Shown here: piece after piece, positions 1 through 11,858 of the stretch | How the letters are laid out: every line of letters begins with the position of its first letter | Numbering within the stretch: the first letter of the stretch is position 1 | The notes under the pieces: model-generated | Database searches by the model: none | What the model was told of the DNA's origin: nothing | Seen by the model: only the letters and a program-made list of their open reading frames with translations | DNA from: Schizochytrium sp. TIO01 | Taxonomy: Eukaryota > Sar > Bigyra > Thraustochytrida > Thraustochytriidae | Assembly: GCA_004764695.1 (NCBI GenBank) | Contig: SMSO01000025.1 | Location: 2,093,102 to 2,157,101, forward strand | Direction: 5' to 3' | Length of the DNA stretch: 64,000 nt | Position numbers and translations under genes: made by a program

Positions 1-69
1 GGCACTCTCAAACCGCCAAAAGACATAGGTGCCACAGCAAATCGAGCCCTTGTCTTCGCTTTTCTTTCC

Positions 70-102
70 AACCAAACAAACAAACAAATAAACAAATAAA
101 CC
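70..102. repeat. (CAAA/TAAA)n microsatellite
   Basis: Interspersed CAAA and TAAA units read directly from the sequence. A short (CAAG)n run follows at 247-266 and an (ATTC)n run at 359-376. Confidence 0.9.
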
Positions 103-1750
103 ATGAGGTCACTTGTTTGTTGTTTCCTGGCCAGCCGGGCTCGCGTGTCGCCACCACGGACGCATCGCAGCATCCGCGACGTCATCGCTCGTCATCGCGC
201 CTGCGTGGTCTTTCTTGCAAAGACAGCCAAGTTGTGCCTGAGCGCTTGCAAGCAAGCAAGCAAGCAATAAGCTTTGGCGCGGCGCGTGTGGTTCTTGCAA
301 AGGCCTCGTAGAGTTTGCTGTAGCTGACTGGTACTACGCAGGCGCCCGCCCACTAAGAATTCATTCATTCATTCAATAATACGGCCGAAGCGTTCTCGAG
401 ATTCTTTTCGATTGGCGTCGCAGAAACAAAGTAATAATAACTCCTGCCTGCCTACTACCGACTACAACCAGGTAACCTGTGTTGGAATAGCGAGGGCTAA
501 GAGGGCGAGTAGGCGCGGCGGTAGGAGTGCCTCCTTTAAAACTGCGGACGTTAAATGGAGATGGGGGCGGCGTACGTAGCCGCGCAGAATTTTAGTTGTT
601 CTCTTCCTTTACAAATTGAAGTAAAACTGACTAAAGGAACAAGTCTGATGAGCGAGGGTCTCTCCGAATTATCGACTTGATGCAAACCGTGCGCTCGATC
701 TGCCCACCCCGACCTGCAAGCGGACACGGACCAAGCTTCAAGCTAGCTTGCTAGAGAGGACTGTGGAAGGTGCTCAAAATGAGGGACAAAGTGAAGTCCG
801 GCAAAGATGCACGATAAACCAGTGAGGAACTTGGTGTTTGCGATGCTTTGGGTTTTTCGCAGCTTCAAACTAAGGTTTTAGAGAAACTTATAGAGCCTTC
901 TACTACAGAGCATATAATTTTCATTTATAAAAGTTGCGCCCAAACGCTTTACGAAATGCAGTCCCGGGCTTCTTCAATCTACGAAATTCGAATGATCATC
1001 TTGGAAAATGAGTGGCCAAAATGAAATTGTTAAAAACCAGCCATGTCTGCTCTCGGAGCGTCAATTGCTGTTTTTGGACAAAGTATGGTTGAAGCCTATT
1101 GTTTATACCCTCCCAAATAGTCAACCAATAAGTCAATCAATTAACCAATCGCCGATGAGATGGCCATTTGGTTAAATGCCTACTTTGAAAAGGTAATTGA
1201 AGATTGCGCATAACGCCCAAAGTGCTTATGTGGAAAGATGCTTGTAGCACATTGAATTTGGCCAACCAAAGAAAGCAGTAGCCGGACAGGAGCACCAATG
1301 GAATACACGTCACCTTACTTCGGTAGATATCACATCCAACTGACTTGGAGTCGTGTCACCAGTGATTGCAAATGGTCGTCGAATCATGAGCATTGTCAGC
1401 GCCCATCACCATGACCACCACTCCTCATCACATTATTAGTCAGCAGCAGCTCACTCCTAGCTACATTACACTACACTAAGCAGGTGGTGCCTCGGTACCA
1501 CCATTGATTTCTTTCATCCGGATTGAAATGAACCCGAAGATTACTGCTCTTTCTTTGAGCAAATGATTGCATGATTGATTCGTTGATTCAATGGTGAAAA
1601 GGTCTTTTGTGGAGCGACATCGTACGGCTTGGGCAACCATTTTAACCGTGGCTAGCTTCTGCAAACCTATGAATATGCTCGAGTTGAATGAGGAACAAGC
1701 CATCTTCTATCTGTGAAGAGAACCGGGAGGGTTAGTCAATGGCAGGGAGC

Positions 1751-1806
1751 GAGTGAGTGAGTGAGTGAGTGAGTGAGTGAGTGAGTGAGTGAGTGAGTGA
1801 GTGAGT
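1751..1806. repeat. (GAGT)14 microsatellite
   Basis: Uninterrupted tetranucleotide tract of about 56 nt. Confidence 0.97.
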
Positions 1807-2545
1807 GTCCAATTAATCCGCATCAAAAAGCTTTTGGTGAGTTGGAAGCCCAGAATGATGAAGCGCGGTCAACGAGTGAACTTCAGAGCGTAGAGAGACT
1901 GAATGTGAATGGAAATAGAGTCCAACTTCCTTCTGCACGGGTACCTACCTGTTTACTTCTAGAACTAGGGGCTGCCTAGTCAGAACTGGTAGCCGCGGCA
2001 GAAGGCCTCAATCTTCGGGTTGGCCGAGTTTCTTGCGGAGACTCGCAGCAAAATTGATCTCGTGGGCCAAACTCGACAGATTTGGTCTCATCTTAAAGTT
2101 CGCGAGCGCCACCGTACAGAAGTACAAATATCGCCAGGTTTGAAGCCACTCGTCAATATTGGCTGCCTTCGCAAACTCTGGACACCGGACCTCGTTGTCG
2201 TTTTCCGGCCCGTCAGCACGTTCCCCTACTGCCCTCCTATTCGCTTTTGTAGGTTCCGCACAGAGAACAAACATAATCTCCTGCCTTAGTAATCACTTAC
2301 TCGCTTACTTGTGGTCCGCGAATTTTGCTTTTCTTTTTACCTCTCGATTTCTCTCAGGGGAGGTAGGTAGGTACTGCCCTATTAATAGTAGGAGTAGTGA
2401 AAGTAATTGTAAAATACCTCATTTCTCTCCTGCTTTCTCTAGAGAAGCTGCTTTCTTTCTCTTTTGTTATTTTATTTTAATTGTAAGAATAAAATAAATG
2501 AGATTTAAAGTCTATCTGTATTTTGTTATAAGTTCTTTTTCTTTC

Positions 2546-2571
2546 TTTGTTTGTTTGTTTGTTTGTTTGTT

Positions 2572-2606
<35 letters not shown>
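2546..2606. repeat. (TTTG)n-(TTTC)n compound microsatellite
   Basis: A run of TTTG units passes directly into a run of TTTC units. The whole neighbourhood (2400-2700) is pyrimidine-rich on the plus strand. Confidence 0.95.
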
Positions 2607-3199
2607 GTTTTGTTTTGTTTCAAATTACTTTGTATTCTAGAGATTTTTCTTCTCCGTTACTTCTTTCTTTTCTTTTAATTTTCCTTTCTAAATCTTAAAA
2701 TTCCAAAGCTTTGCTAAACTCTTAAAGGCTAATTTTTTGTTCAATATTAATTTTTAAAAACTTATCAATCAAAACCTTCATTACAGTATAGGCTCGTAAG
2801 ATCCTCCCATAGCCCCCTCTCCGAGAGCCTCCAAAGCGAGGAGAGAACATCCCGTTCCCCTCAACTCCTTCACGCATTTCATTTCACATCATTGCTTCGA
2901 CGCAGTCCTCGATGCAGGAATTGCTGGAAAGGATAAACGTTGAAAACAAGCAAACAAACAAACAAACAGTAGAGTCAACGGGGGAACAGCACTCTGCTTT
3001 GAAACAAGTGCGGCTTCGCGGTCGCTGTCGCCTCCTCGTCCGCTTCATTCTGAATGAATGAATCGCCCGAAATGTATGACGGCGGCAGTCCCGAACTTTG
3101 GAACCCAGCGGACACAATCTCCAGCAAAGGAGATAGGCGCCTCCCTACTGCTGCTAATATCCGCCTGAAACTTTAAGTAGCTCTCCGCGAGGACGTGAA

Positions 3200-3262
3200 G
3201 ATATACATATATATATATATACATATAGATAGATGGATAGATCAGATAGATCAGATTGATGA
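3200..3262. repeat. (AT)n / (GATA-like)n repeat
   Basis: An AT dinucleotide tract merges into imperfect AGAT-type units. It lies inside the 214-codon minus-strand frame and gives that frame an artificial Ile/Tyr-rich stretch. Confidence 0.9.
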
Positions 3263-4332
3263 GTATATAGATCTCTAAGAGCTTCGCTGCGAAGGAATTT
3301 AACGGGCCCTTTTTGATTTGCAGCCCAAGGCAGAACTTTGCTTGCAATTCGATGCTGCGCAGACGCAGACGCAAGCTATGGCTGTAGAGAGAAGACTCGG
3401 TGGCTTCTCTCTGTACCTTGGAGAGAGAAAAGAGAAGACCTTCCTCGAGGTGTGTCAAGCGAAGGCCTGCGAGGAGGCAAGTTCTTGAGAAACAGAAGGT
3501 TTTCGAGGAGACAGCATTTATAGCGGTCGTTCCGAGGATCGTTACGTAACCTTCTCTGGCCAGTGAAAGTGAAGGGGAGAAAGAAGAGCGCGCAAGAACG
3601 AAGCGAATAAGTGCGCGCGTGCACCGGTGTGCAGCGCCGCCAAAGCACTCGGAGGGGTGACAGGTGGATCTTACTGGGGTACAGAACAAGTCCCTGTCTG
3701 GCTGCCGCAGAAGCGTCCTGCCATGTATTATCTTCTTTTCAAGGTACTTCCTTCCTTCTCGCTCCTTCCACTTTCTTTCTTTATTGTTATCATGACAATT
3801 ACTCCTTTCTTTTCTTTCTCCTCAGACTGTTTCCACCGCGCCGTATTCAATTTCTTTTTTCATTTAAAATGTTAAAACTAAAAACACAATTTAAAGTAAA
3901 AATTATATGCAGTACTATTATCTTGGGACATGTGAAGAACTCTTTTACCATGACTTAGAAAATAAATAATAAATACATTATAAATTGAATTAAAAGGTCG
4001 TAGATAATAAGTAAACGATAAGAATACCAGTAATAACAATAATTATTATAAATGGAATGACGATTGCAAGGAACGAATGAGAAGAGTCGCGGCTTTCAGT
4101 GGTCAAGAAGGAATGAGAAAGACTCTCATCGCTTAGAGCGTCATCGCTGCATCGCTGGAAACCAACTCAAGCCGTTCTGAGAAGACGACCAAAGGCTCCC
4201 ACGATGGCTTTCCTCTGGACCCTCCGCAGAAGCGCGAATCGAGCGCGAAAGATCCTCGAGGGCGTTCGGCGTCTCCTCTCGAAGAAATCGGCACGCAGGA
4301 CAGAAAGTAAAGTTTAGTTCGATGGACCGATG

Positions 4333-4391
4333 GATGAATGAATGAATGAATGAATGTCACTCACTCACTCACTCACTCACTCACTCACTCA
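4333..4391. repeat. (TGAA)n-(TCAC)n compound microsatellite
   Basis: About six TGAA units are followed immediately by about nine TCAC units. A further GAAT run lies at 4609-4627. Confidence 0.95.
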
Positions 4392-4792
4392 ATCGCTCGA
4401 ACGGAAATGCTGCGAAGTCGCCGTTTGCGTTGGCTCCGCCTTCGGTAGCGTGAATCGGCGCGAGATCACTTCGTTGTTGGAGAACTCCAAGAGAAGGTTT
4501 CCCTTTCTTCAGCTTCATCGCTGCAAATGGACGGCCCTCTCCAACAATCTTGGCTGCTGACAAGAGGGAATCCAGAACCCGCCGCGGCGCATAGATACCA
4601 CTGTTGGGAATGAATGAATGAATGAATGCGCTCTTCTCCCAACTAACAAGGGCGTTAGCGGCGAAGAATGAAGGTGAGAACCTGCTGCAGCAGACTCGTG
4701 GACTTTTGCGGACGTGAGGTCGAAACGCTGCGAAAGGAGGTCCGCTCTTCTCGGGAAGGAGCGAGTGAATGACTGCCAGTACTCATGACGCG

Positions 4793-4832
4793 ATACATAC
4801 ATACATACATACATACATACACACATACATAC
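4793..4832. repeat. (ATAC)n microsatellite
   Basis: Tetranucleotide tract with one internal ACAC interruption. Confidence 0.95.
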
Positions 4833-5824
4833 AGAGCTCCTGTGTTTCTTTCTTTGTTTCTTTCTGTTTCCATTGACAGTGCAGGGTCCCGAAAGAGAGG
4901 CATGAGAATGATGAACGTTCTACTTCAGTAGTGTTCTTTTTAGAATAGTAGTTGTTGTCTTTTATTTAACCCTTCACTATTAGCTTTCTAAAAATGAACG
5001 ATTAAAGATAAAGATTGTTTTTAATAGAATAGAACTAATCAGAATGGTTTATCTATGTCTTAGTTCGCTGAAGATGCTTTTGATTGTTTGTATTGTTCTT
5101 TTCATCACGAAAACTATGATAGTATTTGTAAACTAAGTTAAAAGGGCAAGATGAAAGGGTGTTCTTTCATTCATGGGGTGTGGGAACGTACTATGTGCTC
5201 TGGAAAAGAGAAACCCACCTTGAGCAATGTATTTTGCGAATAGCAGAATACCACATCCTCGAAGTCGAACTTTTCGAGCCCTTCGATTGACTGCGGATGC
5301 CGCCATCCAGTCATTTCAACTGCAGGCTGCAGGGTCGCCATACGTAGACAAATACAAATGTCGAAGATGCGCTCTTCACAAAGGAACTTGCACACGTTCA
5401 TTCACCCATCCATTCACCTTTCAAGAACACTCACACACAAACACAGATCTGCGACCATCGAATGGCATCATCGCCTTTATAAAGGTAGGTAGCTAGGTAC
5501 TTAGGGTAGTTCCATCCTAAAGTGGCGGTAGCTGGACCGCTCGAGGGCTGCAGACAGGTCATTGTGCAGGCAGTTTATGACCATTATGTCGAGTGGCGCT
5601 TCCTTCAAGCACCATGCATCATGAATATCAAAATAGCAATCGATTCGCCCCTCTTGGGAGAACCGCGTCACACACACAGGTATGAATATACGCATGCACA
5701 TGTATGTATTTATTCTTCACGGCCCCCTCGCTCTTGCTGGCACATCGCGCTTGCTAAGAGTCCCTACTTGTCCGCTAGTCATCGCGATGTATTATGTGTA
5801 GTCGTTGTGGTCGTGTGTGTGAAG

Positions 5825-6000
5825 TGAGGTGAAGTGAGGTGAGGTGAGGCTAGCCAGCGAAATAGAAAAAGCAGTGGGACGAGAGAATGAAATGAATCAA
5901 TGGAATGAATGAATCAATCACTCAATGCAATGAATGAATGCAATGAAATAAACTGAAATATAGTGAAATGGAGCGAAATGAAGTGAAATGAAGTGAAGCA
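5825..6000. repeat. Degenerate GTGAG / GAAAT / GAAT repeat block
   Basis: A run of GTGAG-like pentamers is followed by imperfect AATGA, AATCA and GTGAAAT units. It looks like a decayed array of several related short motifs. Confidence 0.8.
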
Positions 6001-7789
6001 GCAGAAACGAGGGTTTGGACGACGAGTCCGAGTTCAACAGAGCAGTGGAAGCGGCGCAATACTGAGCGTAGGCTGGAAGCAACTAACTATCCAGCGAAAC
6101 GACCAGGCTTCAAGGCAAGGTTGATGACGAGCCCAGCCAACGGAACAGGGACGCAGGCAGTCCGAGACCGAGATTCATGCTATTCGAATAGCCTTGAAGA
6201 AACGGAAGCAGGCAGCGAGGAGCCAGACATTGATTGATGCACAGTTCGTTCGAGAAAGCGGTTCCTGGTTCCTAGATACCTGTAGGTGGGTACCCAGGTA
6301 CCTTCAAGCTTGAAGTTCTTGGCTAGCTCGTCCTGATCGTGTTTATGGCTGCAGCGAGAACCGGACAAAGTGGTGTGTAGAGAGCAAATCGGAGTGAAGT
6401 TGCGATTGGAAAACTATCGAAGGCAGCTGGTATTGTTTTCTGTTGGTTTTGTTCCATTTATTTTAATGGTTAATTTTTAATGAAATCAAGCAATGAAGAA
6501 GAAAAGAAAGAAGGAAAGAATTCAAATTGCATGAACAAACAAAAACTCTCGTGCCTTTGAAAACTGCATCCGACAAAGCTCACTGACGGTGAGTGAAACG
6601 GCCGAAAGAAAACGAAAAGAAAATGCAATAATTTTCATGAGGGTTCATGCTCTTGCTCTCTCTCTCTTTCTCTTCCCGTTCTTCTCGTGCCTTGGCTGAG
6701 CTTTCGTGCCTGTTCCTGCAACTTCGAGGGCAGCTCTCGCCTCCACCGCACCCTGGAAGAGACTGCCAGCGCTTCGGCAGCACAGAATCCAAAGTGGCAT
6801 CGAAGCCGAAGCGAGGAATATGGCAAAAATCCAGCTTTCAAAGGCTGATCCAGATTTCTTCGCAGTACTGCAGTGGTGCAGTAATCTAAACTCCCAGAAG
6901 AAGGAAGGCCGCACTGCTACGGTTACCGCTAGCCGCCGCCTACCGAGGGGGCTTTCATGAGTTGACCTGAGAAGCGACTTCTTCTAAGCTCTTCTTCTAT
7001 TTCTGTGATATCTCAGTTTCAAGCTTTGCGAAGTTCGTGAAAACTCACGCGAAGACGAAGTAAAATCAACAACGCCATCCTCCGCACAATAAGGGCCCAA
7101 AGCCATCGACTGATCTACAGATATCTTCACGCGAAGATCGGGTTGTGGAAGAGGCAAATGGATAGTGGGTCAGATCTGGAGCGCACCCAAAGGCGAAAGG
7201 AAGCTAAAGCGAAGGTCAATCGACTCGATAGATACCCTGTTATGAAGCACGCGGCGCAAGGAAGTTTGAGCACGTGCGCGACGAGGCCAACTTCAAGGCG
7301 AGAAATGCCTCGCAGCACAGCGCAGCTAAAGCGAAGCTAAAGCAGCGCTAAAGCAAAGCCGAGCGTGCGATGGGATGGGAAGGCAACAACTTAGCAACTC
7401 ACGAAACCCGTCGAGAAATGCCACGGCATCGCAGACTCGTGCAAGAGCTGAAAACACTCGCGATTCCTTCACGGTGCACATTATCAGATCAAAGATCTCA
7501 CGAGACAGACTTGGCTACTTTCTCGTAAGCTGGGGTAGAAGAGCCCCCGCTAAAAATTGGTAGAGATCCACGTCAAGGATTTCCATGATACCATGAAGGT
7601 GGCAATGGATCAAACCTAAAACATATCACCACTGCACGTGTGTGTATGTATGTATATTTATATGCATGTGTTTATGGGTGCCTGAGCCTTCGTTCCTTCC
7701 TTCCTGCCTTTCTTTCCTCATGGTAGTGCACAATAGGAATGAGGGTTGATTGAAATTAAGATCAGCTTTAGCAGTACATGGATCAATTG

Positions 7790-7792
<3 letters not shown>

Positions 7793-7879
<87 letters not shown>
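7793..7879. repeat. (GATT)~22 microsatellite
   Basis: This is the longest uninterrupted tetranucleotide tract in the window, about 87 nt. On the minus strand it creates a spurious Asn-Gln-Ser-Ile repeat peptide. Confidence 0.97.
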
Positions 7880-8169
7880 AGATACATAGAGGTCAAGGTT
7901 AGGTTAGGGCCACGTTTTGCAACTATGAAATCTCGAGTATCCTCATATTTCAGAACTCGCTGCCCTTGATGCAGAGATCTGATTCTGCCCCGATCGCAGT
8001 GGGGTGCCAAAAAACGCAGCGAATTCTTCTGCTGTCTTTCTATACTCGAGTGAAGTCATTCTGATCTTGCACAGCAGATACAATTTCCCATGTACTGGAG
8101 CATAAATAGCTAGGCTCTGCTAGGTGGTGCCTAGTTACATGCCTACGGTTAGTAACAGTCATAGCATCA

Positions 8170-8226
8170 CATTGCATTGGATTGCACTGCATTGCATTAC
8201 ATTGCATTGTATTGCATTACATTGCA
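8170..8226. repeat. (CATTG)n pentanucleotide repeat
   Basis: About eleven imperfect five-base units, mainly CATTG with CATTA and TATTG variants. Confidence 0.9.
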
Positions 8227-8887
8227 ACGAATTGCTTTCTTAACCAAAACCCACTCAAACCTGGACTCAAACAGCACAAGGAAGGCTGCACGCGGCCACA
8301 TAGGTAGGCCTTCAGCTACGAAGGCCCGGTCGCTCGGTCTTCTTGAGGCTAATCTGCTGTACAAGATGAACGAACAATGGGTATGAAATTCGTTAGAATC
8401 GCCTGGTCCATCATTCATCTTTCTTTCTGTTTGCGTAACGTACCCTCATTTCGAAGCCTGAAACTGAGGCTACGATTAGAGAGGGTATCCAGGCGTTGCA
8501 ATAAGCGTTGGAGATCCGAATTCGCAGCATCAATCAGTCAATCGATCGATCAATTCACGCCAGCAAAGGTGCGAGTGAGGCCAAGCATTTTCGAGTTGGT
8601 CTCGACTCAGGTCCTGAGATTGCGAGCGAGCATTCCGGTTTCTTCTGGTACTACTCGATTCAAGTCAGATCGCGAAGCGGAGGGTTCTTTCTCTGCGGAT
8701 TTGGACCCTCGTTCTCGTTCTTGTTCCCGTTCTCATTCCCATCTTGGCAATCTTGCACCTTCTTATGATCCCTGCCTTCTAGTGCCTACCTAATTCAATA
8801 GCTCTGCAGGCCAGATGGACCACTGAGGTACTGCAGGTACAGCGGCGACGGCGACTGCGAAAGCATGTGTATTGACTCGCTGAGATC

Positions 8888-8945
8888 GATCAAATCAAAT
8901 CATATCAAATCATATCAGATCAAACCATATCAGACCAAATCAAAT
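8888..8945. repeat. (ATCAA/ATCAT)n repeat
   Basis: Imperfect pentamer array (ATCAA, ATCAT, ATCAG) spanning about 58 nt. Confidence 0.88.
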
Positions 8946-9237
8946 TTAACCAGACCCAGCCAAATTGATCCTCCAAATAAAATAAAATGTGATGGAATTT
9001 GACAAAAGGCATGCCACAAAGTTTTGTGCGAATACGGCTTGAATGGCTATTTCTTCAGCAGCAGAAGCCTCTCATCGTGGAGGCGGAACGAGAGCTTTGC
9101 AACGCAATGGCGGCAGCTCAGCCGCGAAAAGACCATATCCTGCATAAATAATAGCCGAGTCCTTAGTATCCATATCCTTGGACCGCCGACCTCATTCGCG
9201 GGAAGCTCAAATATCAGAAAGGAAGGAAGTTCTTTCC

Positions 9238-9286
9238 TCCTTCCTTCCTTCCTTCCTTCTTTCTTTCTTTCTTTCTTTCTTTCTTT
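9238..9286. repeat. (TTCC)n-(TTTC)n compound microsatellite
   Basis: TTCC units pass directly into TTTC units, a pyrimidine tract on the plus strand. Confidence 0.95.
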
Positions 9287-10777
9287 TATCCAATTAGTTT
9301 TACTTTTCACTAACTCCTGTTCTGTTCCCTCCCTACACTGGCGGATGCTGATTAAACGTGGGTTTGTTTGCTAGCAGTGGCTTAACTCCACATAGCACTA
9401 GCGTCTTTTCTCTTTTCTCTTTCCGGTGTTTTTCCCTATTTCTTTGTTCTTTTATTTGCTAGTGTTCCATTCTGTTTCTGTTTCTTTTAGAGCGAGCGTC
9501 CTGAGATTACTCGCGCTATCTTCTGCCCATCCTCGTTGCTGTGATGATTGCGGACTGCAAAGGACCGTTTGGGCAGTGGGACGGAGTGTTCGAGAGCCTG
9601 CCTCTCTGCGTCTCCTCCTGTCGTCGCGGCCTTCGTAGTGCATAAATGGAATGGATGCGAGTACAGCTCAACGCATCGATGCTGAGCTGGGCAGATGCCG
9701 AGAAATATCGAGGTTCATGATTGTACATAAGAAGCCTCACTTTCCATCTTTGAGTGTTTTCTTTCAACTGTTGCTGTTCTAACCAATTTTCTTTGGTGTG
9801 GAAGTGTTGTTTCTTTTCTTCAAATTAAAAAACTAACGTTTAGAAAGGAAAAACAAATGATTTGGAAACATGCGTTTAACATTTTTTTGAGGTGTAGCAA
9901 GTTTTTAGAGAATATGGTTATTTTTATTGTGCACTCCATTGCCGCCTTTTTATTAGTTTAAAAATAAATTTAAGAGGCATTTGCCGCATTAAGATGAAGA
10001 GGCGCTTTCAGCAAAGAAACAAAAAAGCTTTTATAATTTATAATTTTATTTTATTTATTTATTTTTTAAATCGAGACGAATTTTAAAAGTGAAACATTTT
10101 ATAAATTAATAGATGTTTTCATTTACGCGCCTACTCATATTTGTTTCTTCTACTCTTCTTATTTAATTATAACAAGTATTTTGTTTCCATAATAAAGAAA
10201 AACAGAAATAAAAAATATGAGAGAAAGCCATCTCGTGGCTTTTTCCGTTCTTGGACCCTTGGAAAAAGAGAGGGAAAGGAAAGGGAGCAGAAGACGACTT
10301 TCTATAAGATATCTACTCTTCTCTCTTTCTCCTTTTTCTTACCTCTTCTACTTTCTAAAGTAATCATCATCATCATAATAAGAAACCTAATATAAAATGA
10401 AAGAAGAAGACCCTTTCATCAGTGCATTCCATTCATGCAAACTGCAGCAGACCAAAGTGCCAGAAAGAAAGGCGTCGATTGTGCATCGCCAGCCTGTTCA
10501 AGGCGGGCAAAAGAAAGGATGGAGGCCGAGAGCTTTGGATGTTCGTCTGTTGGACTGTTTCTTTGCTGCTTTCTTGGTTTGGATGTCTGTTTCTCTCTTG
10601 GCTAAGACTGCCGATGCAAATTACTCCCGAGGAGGAATTTCAGGTAACAGCGAAATGGCAAAAGCTTGCCTCACAGGATTGGATTCGGCGCAGGATATGA
10701 TGGACCTTGCATCCGCCCGCCAGAAACCGGAAACAAGAGAGCGCCAACAACCTACAAAAGGTGGCAGAGGATTCTCG

Positions 10778-10864
10778 CATTCATTCATTCATTCATTCAT
10801 GTAAGAATGATGAAATGACGAAATGACGAAATGACGAAATGACGAAATGACGAAATGACGAAAT
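10778..10864. repeat. (CATT)n followed by an 8-nt GACGAAAT minisatellite
   Basis: Five or so CATT units end at 10800. After a 10-nt gap, six to seven near-perfect copies of the octamer GACGAAAT occupy 10811-10864. Confidence 0.93.
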
Positions 10865-11470
10865 CAAATTCGTAAAGTGATGATGAGAACGACGGATGAT
10901 CGATCGACCAGTCAGTTTCAAGATTGATTCGTTCATTGCGAAAGGTTGAAAGAAAGAAATCGTTGGGAGGAACTAGCTTTAATGGCAGACATAGGAGGAT
11001 GCTCCGAAAGGCAGCCAGCGGCCGAAACGAAGCATTCAATGGTTTCACTCGTATTGCATTTGCGGGTGAAGCGAAATTAAAATGTGAGTGTGTTTATTTG
11101 CTTAGTTTTTTATTTGTTTGTGGGCTTTGTCTGCGAAGGCGATTCTTGTGGAGAGGAAAGCCAATTTTGTTGTTTACTTGTTCATTTGCTGTATTTATTT
11201 TTAAAAGTACCTTTAGGTAGGTAGTACTTGCGTGAACAATTACATTGCTGGTTACATTGTCGGATTGTTGTTACAGTAGTTTGATTATGCCAGAAAAACG
11301 AACTGCGGAAAAATGGAAAAAGGAGAAAAGGAAAAAAGAAAACTTAGTGAACCCTGAAGTTGGGTTCCTTTCGCGCCCTTTTTTGGCTGTTTGCACAAAA
11401 AACGCTGTGCACGCAGCGTTCTTGGCGCCTCTGTATTGCACTTTCCTGCCCGCCTCGATAGGCACTGTGC

Positions 11471-11502
11471 TCTTCTGCTTCTTCTTCTTCTTCTTCTTCT
11501 TG
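11471..11502. repeat. (CTT)n trinucleotide repeat
   Basis: About nine CTT units. Either reading direction gives low-complexity Leu/Phe or Lys/Glu peptides. Confidence 0.93.
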
Positions 11503-11755
11503 TTTTACGAAAGCTGCTCCAGCGGACTCACGTGTCTCCTTTCTTCATTAATTTGTTTATTCATTTCACCATCAGTTGAATGAAACTGAGAATCGCTGAA
11601 GAAATCGTCGCTCGAAAAGGCATTCTCGAGCCCTTGCCTAAATTTGACCTCTGGTCTCAAGACATCAATCGCTGCTGACGGCGCGTACGACGGAGAGGCG
11701 CGTAGGGCTGTTGCTGCTGTTGTGAAAGCTCAGCGCCTCCGCTGCCGAGCTTCGC

Positions 11756-11858
11756 AATGCAATGTATTGCATTTACAATGCAATCAATTCAAGAATGCAA
11801 TAAATTCAATGCAATTCAATAAATTCAATGCAATTTAATAAATTCAATGCAATGCATA
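11756..11858. repeat. Imperfect AATTCAATGCAAT minisatellite
   Basis: Repeated mixtures of ATGCAAT and AATAAATTCA, with a period near 18-20 nt in the right half (TAAATTCAATGCAATT occurs three times with small changes). Confidence 0.85.

Noticed and set aside
3045-3689. 214-codon minus-strand frame, the longest in the left part
   Set aside because: It crosses an AT dinucleotide repeat that encodes an Ile/Tyr run, has no recognisable domain, and overlaps open frames on both strands.
7793-7879. CRISPR array or telomere repeat
   Set aside because: The unit is an uninterrupted tetranucleotide without spacers and unlike known telomere repeats.
7783-8010. Asn-Gln-Ser-Ile repeat protein on the minus strand
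   Set aside because: It is simply the translation of the GATT microsatellite.
10397-10804. 135-codon plus-strand frame with a hydrophobic segment resembling a signal anchor
   Set aside because: The end is encoded by a CATT microsatellite, no family was recognised, and an overlapping frame is equally open. It could be real but cannot be supported.
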